Below, piece after piece: positions 6,084 to 7,111 of a stretch of DNA of 7,111 nucleotides. Position numbers and translations under genes: made by a program. How positions within the stretch are numbered: the first letter of the stretch is position 1; every line of letters starts with the position of its first letter. The notes beneath the pieces are model-generated. The model made no database searches and was not told the DNA's origin. It saw nothing but the letters and a program-made list of their open reading frames with translations. Source of the stretch: Bacteroidales bacterium (GTDB lineage Bacteria > Bacteroidota > Bacteroidia > Bacteroidales > VadinHA17); the NCBI GenBank assembly GCA_003162595.1, contig PMNJ01000135.1, positions 7,633 through 14,743 on the forward strand, written 5' to 3'.

Positions 6084-7111
6084 TTGCTGGAAAAAATTTT
6101 AATACTCGATTTCGGATCTCAGTATACACAACTGATAGCCAGAAGGATACGTGAAATTAATGTCTATTGTGAGATATATCCTTTCGACCACTTTCCTGTC
6201 CCTGATAATAATGTTAAAGGAGTTATATTATCAGGCAGTCCATCTTCTGTACGTGATAAAAATGCTCCATTTCCCGACCTTTCACTGATAAAGGGAATGA
6301 TACCCCTTCTTGGCGTCTGTTATGGTGCACAATATCTGGTTCAGAATTACGGAGGAGTAGTGAAACCTTCAGGAATAAGGGAATATGGCAGGGCAAATCT
6401 TGTTTCAGTAAACACTAATGATCCTCTCTTCAAAGATATAAAACCCGGATCACAGGTATGGATGTCGCATGCCGACACTATAACAACTATCCCTTCAGGA
6501 TATGAGATTACAGGATCGACTGCCGATGTGGAAGCAGGTGCATATCATATAATTGGTGAAAACACATGGGGAATACAGTTCCACCCTGAAGTTTATCATA
6601 CTACGGATGGAACTCAGATACTTAAAAACTTTGTAGTCGGCATCTGCCGGTGTTCTCAAAACTGGACACCTGATTCATTTGTCGGTTCTACTGTGGAAAA
6701 ATTGAAAGAAAAATTAGGTGACGACAAGGTAATCCTTGGTCTATCAGGTGGCGTTGACTCTTCTGTTGCCGCGTTCCTGCTTCACAAAGCAATAGGCAAA
6801 AAGCTTACCTGCATTTTCGTTGATAATGGATTACTGAGGAAAAATGAATTTGAAAAAGTGCTTGAATCTTATCTTGGACTCGGACTTAATGTAGTCGGTG
6901 TTGATGCGTCCGACAGATTCCTCGATCAGCTTGAAGGAGTAAGTGATCCGGAGACAAAACGAAAGATAATCGGGCATGTATTTATTGAAGTTTTTGACAC
7001 TGAGGCAAAAAAGGTTAAAGATGTCAAATGGCTCGCGCAGGGAACAATATACCCCGATGTAATTGAATCTGTTTCAGTTAATGGACCTTCTGCAACAATT
7101 AAATCACATCA
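6084..7111 (+). CDS. guaA: GMP synthase (glutamine-hydrolysing), C-terminus cut by window edge
   Basis: The enzyme converts XMP, ATP and glutamine to GMP, the last step of guanine nucleotide synthesis, in the cytoplasm. The visible 342 residues show an N-terminal class I glutamine amidotransferase domain: ILDFGSQYTQLIARR (7-21), the nucleophile loop GVCYGAQ with Cys79, and FHPEVYHT with His167 and Glu169. The ATP-pyrophosphatase domain follows, with the P-loop LSGGVDSS (220-227), FVDNGLLRKNE (245-255) and QGTIYPDVIES (319-329). The C-terminal dimerisation part lies off the window. No ATG exists near the conserved N-terminus: the frame has TAA at 6069-6071, and the first plausible start is TTG 6084, giving MLEKILILDFGSQ. 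CTG 6087 is an alternative one codon later. No Shine-Dalgarno site is visible. The gene lies 247 bp after rnz, behind the palindromic element, so it is probably transcribed separately. Confidence 0.95.
   Translation, partial: MLEKILILDFGSQYTQLIARRIREINVYCEIYPFDHFPVPDNNVKGVILSGSPSSVRDKNAPFPDLSLIKGMIPLLGVCYGAQYLVQNYGGVVKPSGIREYGRANLVSVNTNDPLFKDIKPGSQVWMSHADTITTIPSGYEITGSTADVEAGAYHIIGENTWGIQFHPEVYHTTDGTQILKNFVVGICRCSQNWTPDSFVGSTVEKLKEKLGDDKVILGLSGGVDSSVAAFLLHKAIGKKLTCIFVDNGLLRKNEFEKVLESYLGLGLNVVGVDASDRFLDQLEGVSDPETKRKIIGHVFIEVFDTEAKKVKDVKWLAQGTIYPDVIESVSVNGPSATIKSH

Overview
The window looks like ordinary chromosomal DNA from a member of the Bacteroidota, probably Bacteroidales or a related order. 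It is AT-rich and lacks clear Shine-Dalgarno sites. Its intergenic regions carry the Bacteroidota-type -7 element TAnnTTTG, seen as TATCTTTG at three places and TAGCTTTG at a fourth. The ribosomal protein S1 has a long low-complexity N-terminal extension. The lineage call is inferred from these traits, not from a database comparison.

Layout. On the minus strand, ugd (UDP-glucose 6-dehydrogenase, 2124-808) is followed after 84 bp by rmlA (glucose-1-phosphate thymidylyltransferase, 723 to the window edge, C-terminus missing). These two make activated sugars for surface polysaccharide and probably form an operon that continues off the left edge. Nine perfect copies of a 6-bp repeat fill most of the gap between them. 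A 228-bp divergent promoter region (2125-2352) separates ugd from the plus-strand genes.

On the plus strand, rpsA (S1, 2353-4521), a small stand-alone STAS-domain protein (4551-4889) and rnz (ribonuclease Z, 4913-5836) are packed with gaps of 29 and 23 bp and probably share the rpsA promoter. A 247-bp gap follows. It holds a possible weak terminator, a promoter-like site and a GC-rich palindromic element of about 145 bp flanked by imperfect inverted repeats. Last comes guaA (GMP synthase), which appears to start at TTG 6084 and runs off the right edge.

The genes cover sugar-nucleotide synthesis, translation initiation, tRNA 3'-end processing, a probable partner-switch regulator and purine synthesis. 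No defence system, prophage, transposase, CRISPR array, tRNA or rRNA was found. I do not see a new multi-gene system here. The features most worth a second look are non-coding or low-complexity: the hexamer array, the in-frame decapeptide triplication in S1, a 14-codon reading frame in the rpsA leader that overlaps its start codon, the palindromic element before guaA, and the placement of the STAS gene between rpsA and rnz.
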